From Phocaeicola vulgatus (GTDB lineage: Bacteria > Bacteroidota > Bacteroidia > Bacteroidales > Tannerellaceae): a stretch of DNA of 64,000 nucleotides. The translations under genes and the position numbers were made by a program. This document shows, piece after piece, positions 10,779 through 18,904 of the stretch (positions within the stretch are counted from its first letter, which is position 1; each line of letters begins with the position of its first letter). A model generated the notes under the pieces. The model did no database searches. It worked only from the letters and a program-made list of their open reading frames with translations, and was not told where the DNA came from. The DNA lies in NCBI GenBank assembly GCA_022009975.1, contig CP091733.1, forward strand, positions 1,787,001-1,851,000, given 5' to 3'.

Positions 10779-11138
10779 ATGAAACGTGACATAATTATAG
10801 AGGATAAGACCGTCAGCGTAACCGGTAACGAGGTATGGATGACCGCCAGAGAAATCGCCGGACTGTTCCACACGGGTGTCCCGGCAGTGAACGCTGCCAT
10901 CAAAGCTGTCCGCAAGACGGACGTACTGAGCGATTACGAGGTATGCCACTACATTCAGCTTGAAAACGGTCTGTATGCGGATGTTTACTCGCTTGAGATA
11001 ATCATCCCCGTCACCTTCCGGCTGAGCACATACCATGCCCATCTTTTCCACCGCTGGCTGATGGACAAGGCACTCGCAAAAGACAAGCATACCGCCTACA
11101 TGGTATTCGTACATAGCGGAAAAGGCGGTTACTGCTGA
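10779..11138 (+). CDS. Small RhuM-like protein paired with the integrase
   Basis: 119 residues, starting 12 bases after the integrase stop, so co-transcribed. The sequence VWMTAREIAGLFHTGVPAVN, then a helix ending in LSDYEV, then YADVYSLEIIIPVTFRL, matches the pattern of the N-terminal region of RhuM/virulence-type proteins (VWLT..EMAELF...YNLD.II.VGYR). Those proteins are much longer, so this is a reduced form. A second protein of this design follows the second integrase at 18238. The HTH-like segment suggests DNA binding, perhaps as an excision or integration accessory factor; this is inference, and no function is established. Confidence 0.6.
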   Translation: MKRDIIIEDKTVSVTGNEVWMTAREIAGLFHTGVPAVNAAIKAVRKTDVLSDYEVCHYIQLENGLYADVYSLEIIIPVTFRLSTYHAHLFHRWLMDKALAKDKHTAYMVFVHSGKGGYC

Positions 11139-11159
11139 AAAGACGATGACAATCAATTA

Positions 11160-11189
11160 AAAACGGACAACCATCAAGCTGTCCGTTTT
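11160..11189. terminator. Bidirectional terminator between convergent genes
   Basis: AAAACGGACA (11160-11169) pairs with TGTCCGTTTT (11180-11189) around a 10-base loop, with A and T runs on either side. It lies between the plus-strand RhuM-like gene (ends 11138) and the minus-strand DUF2971 gene (ends 11246). Confidence 0.75.
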
Positions 11190-11245
11190 AACTTTAAGAT
11201 AGTCAATTTGGAATATACAAATTATGTGCTAAAGAATATGAGGTA

Positions 11246-12259
11246 TCAAAATTGAGATGGCTTATATAACATCTCATACTTTAACGAGCCACAATCAATG
11301 TACATATCATATTCCGCAATTCCTTTTTCTTGTGCTATATAATGCAAAATTTTCTTGTGGATGTTTGAAATTCTCTCTCCATAATAGATTGCTTTAGGAA
11401 CAATTTTCAGGCTTGTTGCACGAGAATGTGCGGCAGGTTGTTTCTCTGAATGAATAATACGCCATTCATTTTCATATTCCCACTGTGTGGATTTGTGAAT
11501 AGCCATTTTCAAATGTGATAGTGAATCTATATTTTTAACATCCAGCCCCAAACTCTTTGCTATATACCATTGAATAAAGTTATTTGCATCAAAACGGTCA
11601 TTATCATATATAACAGGCAAAATACAACAATTCATTTCTCCTTGTTCCAATAAGAACCTTAAATCATATTCCAATGCAAACCCTTCATGATTTTGGGCAT
11701 AGTGACTCCACATTATAACAGAATCAATGCTTTCACTTAAACATGCTATTGTAGATACGACCTTTAATGTATCCCCCATTTTTAATAGGATTTCTTTCAA
11801 TATGTTTTCCATTGCAACACTAAAAAGAGCTAATGTCAATGGATTTATACCATTACACGATATTACCTGTTCTTTTAAACCTGCCAATTTGTTTCTTCCA
11901 AAAAATTGGATTACACTTGGAGGAAAATCGAAATCTTTAGCTTCAAGTATCTGTTTGAATTGTTCAAGAAATTCTTCTGTACAACAAGCTCTCATTTGCT
12001 CTTGAATATTATCCAAACTATAATAAACAAGAGTGTCATAGGGATCATTAAACTTATCAGCAGTAACAGCATAAACCAGATCCTTGTCAAAAGCATCAAG
12101 GTTTAATGTTGAACAGCTCCTATATCTATACAGTTTTTGTGGCAACATTGACATCAATGCTGTACTTATAGGATATATTCGGGATTTTATATCCTCTTGC
12201 TCAATTCCTTCAGGAATTATTGTGGATTCTAACAATTTTGCAAATTCACTCCGAAGCAT
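11246..12259 (-). CDS. DUF2971-family protein (cargo)
   Basis: 337 residues. The family marks are all present: QKLYRYRSC near residue 40, ADKFNDPYDTLVYY near 68, a middle MWSHYAQNHEGFALEYDL, and WEYENEWRIIHSEK near 270. DUF2971 proteins are widespread in bacteria, often in mobile or defence-rich DNA, and have no established activity. The spaced Arg/His, aromatic and Glu-x-Glu-Trp-Arg motifs recall ADP-ribosyltransferase-like enzymes, which is only a suggestion. No signal peptide. The gene is AT-rich, unlike the GC-rich backbone on both sides, and opposes its neighbours, so it is a separately acquired insertion. A distant relative lies at 19350-20126. Confidence 0.75.
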   Translation of the reverse strand: MLRSEFAKLLESTIIPEGIEQEDIKSRIYPISTALMSMLPQKLYRYRSCSTLNLDAFDKDLVYAVTADKFNDPYDTLVYYSLDNIQEQMRACCTEEFLEQFKQILEAKDFDFPPSVIQFFGRNKLAGLKEQVISCNGINPLTLALFSVAMENILKEILLKMGDTLKVVSTIACLSESIDSVIMWSHYAQNHEGFALEYDLRFLLEQGEMNCCILPVIYDNDRFDANNFIQWYIAKSLGLDVKNIDSLSHLKMAIHKSTQWEYENEWRIIHSEKQPAAHSRATSLKIVPKAIYYGERISNIHKKILHYIAQEKGIAEYDMYIDCGSLKYEMLYKPSQF

Positions 12260-12314
12260 AATGGTATTTCGTTTTAACTACAAAGGTACGCTTTTATTCC
12301 GAAATACCGGAACA

Positions 12315-12620
12315 TTATTCCATCGGTTTGCGGTAATTCGTCTCCAGCAGTTCACGCAATCCCGATTCGGGGTAAAGCACTTTTCCTCCTAAAAGGATAA
12401 AGGGCTACACCCTGTTGTTGCGGTATTCCTGCAAGGTACGGCGGCTCACACGGAGCAAGTCCGCCACCTCCCTGTCCGTCAGGTAACGTTCCCCGTCCAG
12501 CGGCGGACGGTAGTTTTCCAAAAATGCGGAGAGCCATTTAGAGCCTTTGCGCATATTCTGCACCACGGTGGCAAGCGGCTCGTCCTCCAGTGTAAAAACA
12601 TCGTTGTTCTCGTTCATCAT
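12315..12620 (-). pseudogene. Helix-turn-helix (excisionase-like) protein with internal amber codon
   Basis: The reading frame encodes 101 residues if one TAG codon is read through. The N-terminus MMNENNDVFTLEDEPL leads to YLTDREVADLLRVSRRTLQE, the MerR/excisionase-type HTH found in many Bacteroides elements. Right after NNRV a TAG appears, and the same frame continues with the expected wing and tail (PFILLGGKVLYPESGLREL) to TAA at 12315. This is a base substitution, not a slip as elsewhere in the window. Either the gene is inactivated, giving a 71-residue product that lacks the wing, or the base is miscalled. Its neighbours at 12651, 13153 and 13516 have the same fold. Confidence 0.65.
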
Positions 12621-12650
12621 AACTTCGGATTCAGTGGGTGAATAATAAGA

Positions 12651-12908
12651 TTACCTGCCGCTGGGATAGAGCGTGCCGATAAGCGGAATCAGCCTCCTGA
12701 CTTCTTCCGGCTTGTAATAGAACCTGCGGTTTATCTGCGAGTAGCCGATAAGCCGCTTATCGCGTAACGTCTGCAACGTGCGCGGGCTGATTCTCAACTG
12801 CCCGCAGACTTCCTCGCCTGTGAGCCACCTTTCCAGCCGCCCTCCGTCGCTCTTGCGCTTCAGGGCGGCAACCTTCTCCGAGAGGGCATTGAAGGACGCC
12901 ACCATCAT
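12651..12908 (-). CDS. Helix-turn-helix DNA-binding protein of the element
   Basis: 85 residues: a short helix (FNALSEKVAALKRK), then the HTH WLTGEEVCGQLRISPRTLQT and the wing RLIGYSQINRRFYYKPEEV. This is the small winged-helix domain type that Bacteroides conjugative and mobilizable elements carry in sets, some of which act as excisionases or regulators of excision and mobilisation genes. ATG is at 12906-12908, and a second ATG follows directly. The frame is blocked by a stop about 40 bases upstream. It sits 30 bases upstream of the broken HTH gene and faces away from the pair at 13153 and 13516. Its exact role is not known. Confidence 0.7.
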   Translation of the reverse strand: MMVASFNALSEKVAALKRKSDGGRLERWLTGEEVCGQLRISPRTLQTLRDKRLIGYSQINRRFYYKPEEVRRLIPLIGTLYPSGR

Positions 12909-13152
12909 CTCGAAGGTCTTTTTCTCGATAGATACAATTTCGAAGCCTAAAACATTTCAGGTTTGCCGCAAAGGTAACGCCGTCCCCCGTGAACACATAT
13001 CGTTTCCCACTGAAAGGCTGTATGTTGCGCCGTATGTCCGGGTTACGGAGCCATTTCCGATAAAAATCTTACGTGAGACACGTAGTGAGCTGTTAAAGCC
13101 CCTTTTGTTTATTGCCGAATTTTGCCGCAGAAACCAAAAGAAAGAACTGAAT
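12909..13152. promoter_or_regulatory. Divergent intergenic region between two HTH gene pairs
   Basis: About 240 bases separate minus-strand and plus-strand HTH genes and should carry both promoters. I see no clear -7 box and no strong palindrome. Open frames crossing it on either strand have no recognisable protein character. Confidence 0.35.
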
Positions 13153-13512
13153 ATGAAAGTAATAACGATGGAAAGTTCCGCCTTCACCGCATTGACGGAA
13201 CAGATAGCCGAAATAGCGGCACACGTGCGTGCCGTTTCCGGCGAAAGGAAGGAAAAATCCGCAGACAGGTTGCTCACTACCCGCGAGGCGGCGCACCTGT
13301 TGAACGTGAGTACCCGTACCCTCCAGCGTATGCGCAGCGAGCATCGCATCGGCTATGTGGTGCTGCGCGGCAAATGCCGCTACCGCCAGTCTGAAATCGA
13401 CCGCCTGCTTGCGGACTGCACCGTCCTGGAAGACGCGGCGACACCGACGGAACTGAAACGCAACCACACGCTACGCACGGGCGGCAACAAACCCAAAGGA
13501 AGGAGGACATGA
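13153..13512 (+). CDS. Helix-turn-helix DNA-binding protein of the element
   Basis: 119 residues. A predicted helical stretch (FTALTEQIAEIAAHVRAV) precedes the HTH LLTTREAAHLLNVSTRTLQR and the wing HRIGYVVLRGKCRYRQSEI. The last 35 residues are basic and probably disordered (NHTLRTGGNKPKGRRT). The start at 13153 (MKVITMESSAF) is chosen because the longer frame back to 12778 has no relation to the family. It lies 3 bases upstream of the next HTH gene, so the two are translated together. The high GC matches the transposon backbone. Confidence 0.75.
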   Translation: MKVITMESSAFTALTEQIAEIAAHVRAVSGERKEKSADRLLTTREAAHLLNVSTRTLQRMRSEHRIGYVVLRGKCRYRQSEIDRLLADCTVLEDAATPTELKRNHTLRTGGNKPKGRRT

Positions 13513-13515
13513 CGT

Positions 13516-13872
13516 ATGGAACTGCTTACCCGAAACAATTTCGAGAGCTGGATGCAGAAGCTGATGGAACGGATCGACCGTCAGGACGAACTGCTGCTTG
13601 CCTTACAGCCGTCCGGCAAAGCTCCGAATCCGATGGAACGTATCAGGATGTTCGACAACCAAGACCTCTGTATGCTGCTCCAAATCAGCAAGCGTACCCT
13701 GCAATGCTACCGCAGCATCGGCGCACTGCCGTACAAGACGCTCGGCAAAAAGACCTATTACAGCGAGGAGGACGTGCTGACGTTCCTTTCCGGACACGTA
13801 AAGGACTTCCGAAAAGAAGATATAGCCTTCTACAAGGCTCGTATCCATAATTTCTTTCAAATAACCCATTAA
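13516..13872 (+). CDS. Helix-turn-helix DNA-binding protein of the element
   Basis: 118 residues with the same plan as its neighbour: a helical lead-in (FESWMQKLMERIDRQDELLL), the HTH NQDLCMLLQISKRTLQCYRS, the wing GALPYKTLGKKTYYSEEDV, then a helical tail. An AGGAGG at 13501-13506 lies 9 bases before the ATG, one of the few clear Shine-Dalgarno sites in the window and typical of imported backbone genes. It is followed 12 bases later by the DUF4099/DUF3945-type gene, giving a four-gene plus-strand run with topB that is a recurrent order in Bacteroides conjugative transposons. Confidence 0.75.
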   Translation: MELLTRNNFESWMQKLMERIDRQDELLLALQPSGKAPNPMERIRMFDNQDLCMLLQISKRTLQCYRSIGALPYKTLGKKTYYSEEDVLTFLSGHVKDFRKEDIAFYKARIHNFFQITH

Positions 13873-13884
13873 AACATTTTTCAA

Positions 13885-15384
13885 ATGGCAAAGAAAACAA
13901 CAGAAAAGGACGTGCTGATAGTCCGTGACGAGAAAACGGGCGAAATCAGCGTGGTAGCCGGGCTGAATGCCGACGGTTCCCCCAAGCGCACCCCTGCGAA
14001 AGCGGAGAACGCGCAGAGTTTCCTGCAATTCGACCGCCACGGCGACGTGTTGGACAACTTCTTCAAAAACTTCTTCCGGCAGTGCAAGGAACCCAGCCGC
14101 TTCGGTTTCTACCGTGTCGCGGCAGACCAAGCCGACAAACTGATGGAGGTGATGAAAGACCTGCTGAAAGACCCCGAAGCCAACAAGGAACTGCTCGCGC
14201 CCCACAAGGTGGACACTTCCAGCTACGAGGAGCAGGTAAAGGAAGAACAGACCGCCGGAAAGACGGAGCAGACGGAACAAAAGCAGGAAGAGCAATCCAA
14301 AGAAGCCCAAAAACAGGAAGACATGGAACAGAAACAGGAAAAGAATCAGGAAAGCCCGCAACAACAAGCGCAAGGCAGACGGGGCTACCAGCCCATCGAA
14401 GAGAGCAAAATCAACTGGCAGGAACTGGAAGAGAAATGGGGCGTGAAACGTGACGACCTTGAAAAGTCCGGCGACCTGACCAAGATGCTCAACTACGGCA
14501 AGTCCGATTTGGTGAAGGTGTCGCCCAAGTTCGGCGGCGAGGCTTTCGAGCTGGATGCTCGCCTCTCCTTCAAGAAGGACAGCGAGGGTAATGTCAGCCT
14601 CGTGCCGCACTTCATCCGCAAGGAGCAGAAACTCGACGAGTACAAGGAACACAAGTTTTCGGACGAAGACCGTAAGAACCTGCGCGAGACGGGCAACCTC
14701 GGCAGGGTCGTGGACATCGTGGACAGGGAAACGGGTGAAATCATCCCCTCGTTCATCAGCATAGACCGCAAGACGAATGAAATCACGGACATTCCTGCAA
14801 ACAAGGTACGCATACCGGAGCGCATCGGAAAGACGGAAATCACCAAGCAGGAACAAGATATGCTGCGTGCCGGACTGCTCGTGCGCGACAAGCTCATCGA
14901 ACGCAACGACGGCAGGAAGTTCGTCACCACTCTTCAAGTGAATGTAGAGCAGCGAGGCGTGGAGTTCGTGCCGGGAACCGGCAGGTCACCGTGTACCGCC
15001 CAGACGCAGGAAGCCAAGAACAATCCCACACAGGGACAGGCTCAAGGCATGGAAAATTCCGCAGCCCAACAGAAAGAGCAACGCCGCAACACGTGGACGA
15101 ACGCCGACGGCAGCATCCGCCCCATCAGCAAATGGAGCGGTGTGAACTTTACCGACCAGCAGAAAGCTGACTACGCTGCGGGTAAGGCGATAAAGTTGGA
15201 GAACGTGACCGACAAGCAAGGCTTCCACGCCACGATGTACATCAAGTTCAATCCGGAGAAGGGACGTCCGTACCGTTATGACACCAACCCCGACAATGCG
15301 CAGAAGGTCGCCCCATCCAACGAGAGCCGTACACAGGTGGCGGTGAACAGCGAAGGCAAGACCAACGAGGCGACCAAGAACTAG
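13885..15384 (+). CDS. DUF4099/DUF3945-type conjugative transposon protein
   Basis: 499 residues, apparently complete. Residues about 1-90 hold FLQFDRHGDVLDNFFKNFFR. Residues 115-160 are a Gln/Glu/Lys-rich disordered linker. Residues about 165-245 (INWQELEEKWGVKRDDLEKS to KVSPKFGGEAFELDARLSF) match the DUF4099 type, and two DUF3945-like segments follow (FSDEDRKNLRETGNLGRVVD and FTDQQKADYAAGKAIKLENV). Proteins of this type are found almost only in Bacteroidetes integrative elements beside topB, and their function is unknown. The tail KFNPEKGRPYRYDTNPDNAQ recalls a nucleic-acid-associated domain but gives no clear motif. There is a long antisense open frame, which is a codon-bias shadow. Confidence 0.75.
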   Translation: MAKKTTEKDVLIVRDEKTGEISVVAGLNADGSPKRTPAKAENAQSFLQFDRHGDVLDNFFKNFFRQCKEPSRFGFYRVAADQADKLMEVMKDLLKDPEANKELLAPHKVDTSSYEEQVKEEQTAGKTEQTEQKQEEQSKEAQKQEDMEQKQEKNQESPQQQAQGRRGYQPIEESKINWQELEEKWGVKRDDLEKSGDLTKMLNYGKSDLVKVSPKFGGEAFELDARLSFKKDSEGNVSLVPHFIRKEQKLDEYKEHKFSDEDRKNLRETGNLGRVVDIVDRETGEIIPSFISIDRKTNEITDIPANKVRIPERIGKTEITKQEQDMLRAGLLVRDKLIERNDGRKFVTTLQVNVEQRGVEFVPGTGRSPCTAQTQEAKNNPTQGQAQGMENSAAQQKEQRRNTWTNADGSIRPISKWSGVNFTDQQKADYAAGKAIKLENVTDKQGFHATMYIKFNPEKGRPYRYDTNPDNAQKVAPSNESRTQVAVNSEGKTNEATKN

Positions 15385-15539
15385 AAAGAGCCATTGCATA
15401 AAGGGCAAACCGCCCCGAAAGACGACAAACAGCAAAGCAGCAGGAGAAGCCTCAGAAGAAAACGGGCAAGGGCATGAAGATGTAACATCCCGTGTCCACC
15501 ACTAAATCCAAAGTAACAATTCATAAAAAAGTAATCAGC

Positions 15540-16756
15540 ATGAAGACAATCATTGCAGAAAAGCCATCCGTGGCACGTGAAATCGCCCGCATCGTGGGCG
15601 CGACAAAAAGAGAGGAAGGATATTTCGAGGGAGGCGGCTACGCCGTGACATGGGCGTTCGGACACCTCGTCCAGCTTGCCATGCCCGACGGCTACGGCAT
15701 ACGCAGCTTTGTCCGTGACAACCTGCCCGTCATCCCAGGAACTTTCACGCTCATTCCCCGTCAGGAAAGACAGAGAAGGGCTACAAGCCCGACAGCGGCG
15801 TGGTGTCGCAGATAAAAATCATCAGCCGTCTTTTCAAGGAAAGCGAGCAGATCATCGTGGCAACCGATGCAGGGCGCGAGGGCGAACTTATCTTCCGATA
15901 CCTCTACTATTATATCGGATGTACCACACCTTTCGTGCGCCTCTGGATAAGCTCGCTTACCGACAAGGCTATCCGGGAGGGTCTGCGTAACCTCGAAGAA
16001 GGAAGCAAGTATGATAACCTCTACCTTGCCGCCAAAGCGCGGAGCGAATCCGACCGGCTTGTGGGTATCAACGGCACTCAGGCACTCTCCATCGCTGCCG
16101 GACACGGCACGTACTCCGTCGGACGAGTGCAGACGCCTACGCTGGCGATGGTGTGCGCACGTTACTGGGAGAACCGCCGTTTCACGGTTGAACCGTTCTG
16201 GCAGCTCCATATTGCCACTGACGATGGCAACGGCGAAGTGGTGAAATTCTCCTCTTCCGAAAAATGGAAAGAGAAAGAGCCGGCGACGGAACTATATAAT
16301 AAGGTAAAGGAAGCAGGCACAGCTACTGTCACGAAAGCAGAACGTAAGGAGAAGACGGAGGACACTCCGCTTCTGTACGACCTGACCACGCTCCAGAAGG
16401 AAGCCAACGCCAAGCACGGCTTCACGGCAGAACAGACGCTTGAAATCGCACAGAAACTCTACGAGAAGAAACTCATCGCTTATCCGAGAACCGGAAGCCG
16501 CTACATCCCCGAAGACGTGTTCGTGGAAATCCCCAAGCGACTCGCCTTCATCGGCAATTTGCCCGAATGGAAAGAAAAAATCAATCCGAAGGTTGTGCCG
16601 ACACGCCGCAGCGTGGACAGCGGCAAGGTAACGGACCACCATGCCCTGCTTGTCACGGGCGAGAAGCCGTTGTTCCTCTCCAAAGAGGACAATATCATCT
16701 ATCAGATGATTGCCGGACGCATGATCGAGGCTTTCTCCGAAGAAAAGAACGCCTAA
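15540..16756 (+). pseudogene. topB: DNA topoisomerase III, C-terminally truncated and frame-broken
   Basis: Type IA topoisomerase, which relaxes or decatenates DNA by single-strand passage. The Toprim domain opens with MKTIIAEKPSVAREIARIVG, with IVATDAGREGELIFRYLYY carrying the metal-binding acidic residues. AAGHGTYSVGRVQTPTLAMV follows, and LIAYPRTGSRYIPED holds the Tyr nucleophile. One base is lost near 15775-15795, after RQER, and the frame resumes with GYKPDSGVVSQIK. The protein stops after FSEEKNA at about 405 residues, whereas Bacteroides TopB proteins run to about 700, so the gate-closing region and C-terminal domains are absent. The second integrase module begins 260 bases later, suggesting its arrival or an associated deletion removed the 3' half. 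Confidence 0.85.
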
Positions 16757-16962
16757 AAAGGCAAAAATAGCAAAATAGAGCATTTGGTTTGAGTTTCAAG
16801 TGGTTGTGGCAGTCGTTGGCTTTAGTTGGCAGTGACAAGGAAATGAGGAAAAAGCAGATTAGAGAAGTAGAAACGCTTTCAAATCATTACCCAATGGAAA
16901 CGCCCTAATAAGCATTTTTAACGGTGGCAGTTCATATTTCCCCATTCTGCGTAAGTTTTGGT
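16757..16962. other. Junction region between truncated topB and the second integrase
   Basis: About 200 bases without a gene. It has TGGCAGTCGTTGGCTTTAGT followed by TTGGCAGTG, a short imperfect direct repeat (16806-16832), and GGCAAAAATAG at 16759, which differs by one base from the GCAAANNTAC att core. This is where a module boundary should lie. Confidence 0.35.
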
Positions 16963-16993
16963 TTTGCCATGCAACTCTCATAGTTTAATTTTG
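16963..16993 (+). promoter_or_regulatory. Promoter of the second integrase
   Basis: TTTG (16963-16966), a spacer of exactly 19 bases and TAATTTTG (16986-16993) match the Bacteroidetes consensus at both boxes. The ATG at 17017 would leave a leader of about 17 bases. Confidence 0.75.
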
Positions 16994-17016
16994 CACCGAA
17001 CAAAAAAGTAAGAATT

Positions 17017-18241
17017 ATGAGATGCACTTTCAAGACAGTCTTCTATGTAAATGGAAGCAAGGAGAGAAACGGAATTGTCCCTATCATGGGACGTGTGACA
17101 ATCAACGGAACTATCGCACAGTTCAGTTGCAAGCAGAGCGTTACCAAGGCTATCTGGGATGCCAAGGGCAACAGAGCCATAGACAAGAGTAAGGAAGCCA
17201 AGGAGGTGAATTTTGCGCTCGACAACATCAAGGCTCAAATCGCCAAGCATTACCAACGACTTTCCGACCGTGAGGCGTTCGTTACCGCTGAAATGGTGAG
17301 AAACGCTTATCAAGGCATAGGCACCGAATACGAGACCTTGCTCAGAGCTTTCGACAAGGAGAACGCAGCCTTTGCCAAGCGTGTAGGCAAGGACAGAGCC
17401 AAGAACACTTACAACAAGTATCTTGTGGTGAGAAAGTACGTTGCCGAGTTCATCAAGTATCAGTACAAGCGCAGCGATATGTCCATGAATGAGCTTACCG
17501 AGGAGTTTATCCGTGACTATTGCCTTTACTTGAAATGTGTGGTAGGGCTTGCGCAGTCCTCCATTTGGATTTACTCCATACCTCTGAAACATATCGTCAC
17601 AGCGGCACACTACAACGGCAAGATACCGAGAAATCCGTTTGCCATGTACCACGTTGATCCAGACCACAAGGAACGTGAGTTCTTGACCTTGGACGAGCTT
17701 ACCGCCATGACTGAGATAAAGTTGGAAGACCCCAACATGGCATTTGCGAGAGACCTTTTTATCTTTGGCAGTTGGACAGGTATAGCTTTCATCGACATCA
17801 AGAACTTGACGGAAGATAACATCAGCATGGTAAACGGTGCTCCTTGGATAGTGTCCAAGCGTCAGAAGACAGGCGTACCGTTCCAAATCAAGCTGTTGGA
17901 TATTCCTATGCAGATAGTTGAGAGATACAAATCTTTCAGAAACGGTAATCACTTGTTCAACATTGGCAACCTTGACAGCATCAACAAGCGCATCAAAAAA
18001 GGTAGCGGTAATGTGTGGCATCAAGAAACGAGTTTCATTTCATGTCTCCCGCCATAGTTGGGCTGTTTTAGCATTGGAGTATGGTATGCCAATAGAGAGC
18101 GTTAGCAAGATTCTCGGTCACACGAATATCACCACAACACAGATATACGCCAAGGTGACAAGCAGCAAACTTGACCATGATATTTCTGTCTTTGAAAGTC
18201 GAATCAAGGGGCATTTGCCTGTAATGGGAGGAATGGCATGA
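17017..18241 (+). CDS. Second tyrosine recombinase (one frame break)
   Basis: A phage-integrase-type recombinase of about 408 residues. The N-terminus MRCTFKTVFYVNGSKERNGI resembles the first integrase (both have a VPIMGR/VPVMGR segment), as does the catalytic core: GSWTGIAFIDIKNLTEDNI (box I), KRQKTGV, FHVSRHSWA (HxxR) and LGHTNITTTQIYAKV (His and Tyr nucleophile). The box I Arg position is Ala (TGIA), a different loss from the Ser of the first enzyme. The frame slips by one base near 18010 between GSGNVWHQ and KRVSFHVSRH, at a spot with AAAAAAGG and GAAACGAG runs nearby. If the break is real the enzyme loses its nucleophile and is dead. Base composition is nearer the chromosome than that of the first integrase. 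Confidence 0.88.
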
Positions 18242-18669
18242 AAAGGACAACTATCACTATGTACGGAAATGGGATACTTTCCATTCCGTCCAACTTGGAG
18301 GACTTGTGGATGAGTGAGGGAGAGTTGGTGGATATGCTTCATATTACCGCCCCGAAACTCAACTCTGTGATACGAGCTATATATAAAGAAGGTATGTTGT
18401 CTATGTCGGAAGCCCAATACAAGGACGAAACTTCCGTTAGTGTTTGGCAAACGCTGTATAATTTTCCTATGATAGTTGCCATTTGCTTTCGTCTCCACTC
18501 TTTTGGCGCAGCACAACTTCGTGAAGTTATCCTCAAGAGATTGTACGAAGCAAAAGAGAAAACAACAATTGTCCTGCAACTCTACGGAGGACGAATTCCT
18601 TTTGTTGAAAATGGTCGTATCTTTGACGCTTCGGTTGTTCACTGTCGTATTGACTTATTGACGCACTGA
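18238..18669 (+). CDS. Small RhuM-like protein paired with the second integrase
   Basis: 143 residues; the ATG overlaps the integrase stop (ATGA), so translation is coupled. It has LWMSEGELVDMLHITAPKLN, then a helix ending GMLSMSEA, then VWQTLYNFPMIVAICFRLHS. These are the same three blocks in the same order as the 119-residue protein at 10779 (WMTAREIAGLFHTG, LSDYEV, SLEIIIPVTFRL), though identity is low. An extra C-terminal segment (VLQLYGGRIPFVENGRIFD) is unique. The repeated pairing with an integrase argues for a role in recombination control. Function is not established. Confidence 0.55.
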   Translation: MKRTTITMYGNGILSIPSNLEDLWMSEGELVDMLHITAPKLNSVIRAIYKEGMLSMSEAQYKDETSVSVWQTLYNFPMIVAICFRLHSFGAAQLREVILKRLYEAKEKTTIVLQLYGGRIPFVENGRIFDASVVHCRIDLLTH

Positions 18670-18750
18670 TTCACTGTCGTATAGAAATGCACTTGTAATG
18701 TGATAAAGATGTACCCATGCAAAGAATAGTGTAAGCATATATACATTGAT

Positions 18751-18796
18751 GTCATACGTTTTACATGTTTATCGTATGACATATAAAACGTATGAC
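18751..18796. repeat. Inverted repeat with iterated GTCATACG/CGTATGAC words
   Basis: GTCATACGTTTTA (18751-18763) is exactly inverted at 18784-18796, and an extra CGTATGACAT lies between them (18773-18782). Three copies of one 8-base word within 46 bases suggest a protein-binding site, such as a recombinase arm site or an operator, located just after the integrase module. Confidence 0.5.
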
Positions 18797-18904
18797 ATGC
18801 AGGAATACATTTTTGTTCATCCCGAGGAATGGTATTCTATGTCCCCAATTCTTCGGGATTTATTTGTTTCATCCTTTGGACATAGCGAAAAACGAGTCGT
18901 TCCT

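Noticed and set aside
12778..13152. N-terminal extension of the HTH protein at 13153
   Set aside because: The extra 125 codons overlap another HTH gene on the opposite strand and resemble no protein; the family start is at MKVITMESSAF.
13603..14937. A 444-codon open frame antisense to the DUF4099/DUF3945-type gene
   Set aside because: It mirrors a GC-rich, Glu/Lys/Gln-rich gene; its translation is a Leu/Val/Phe-rich stretch with no known motif. A codon-bias shadow.
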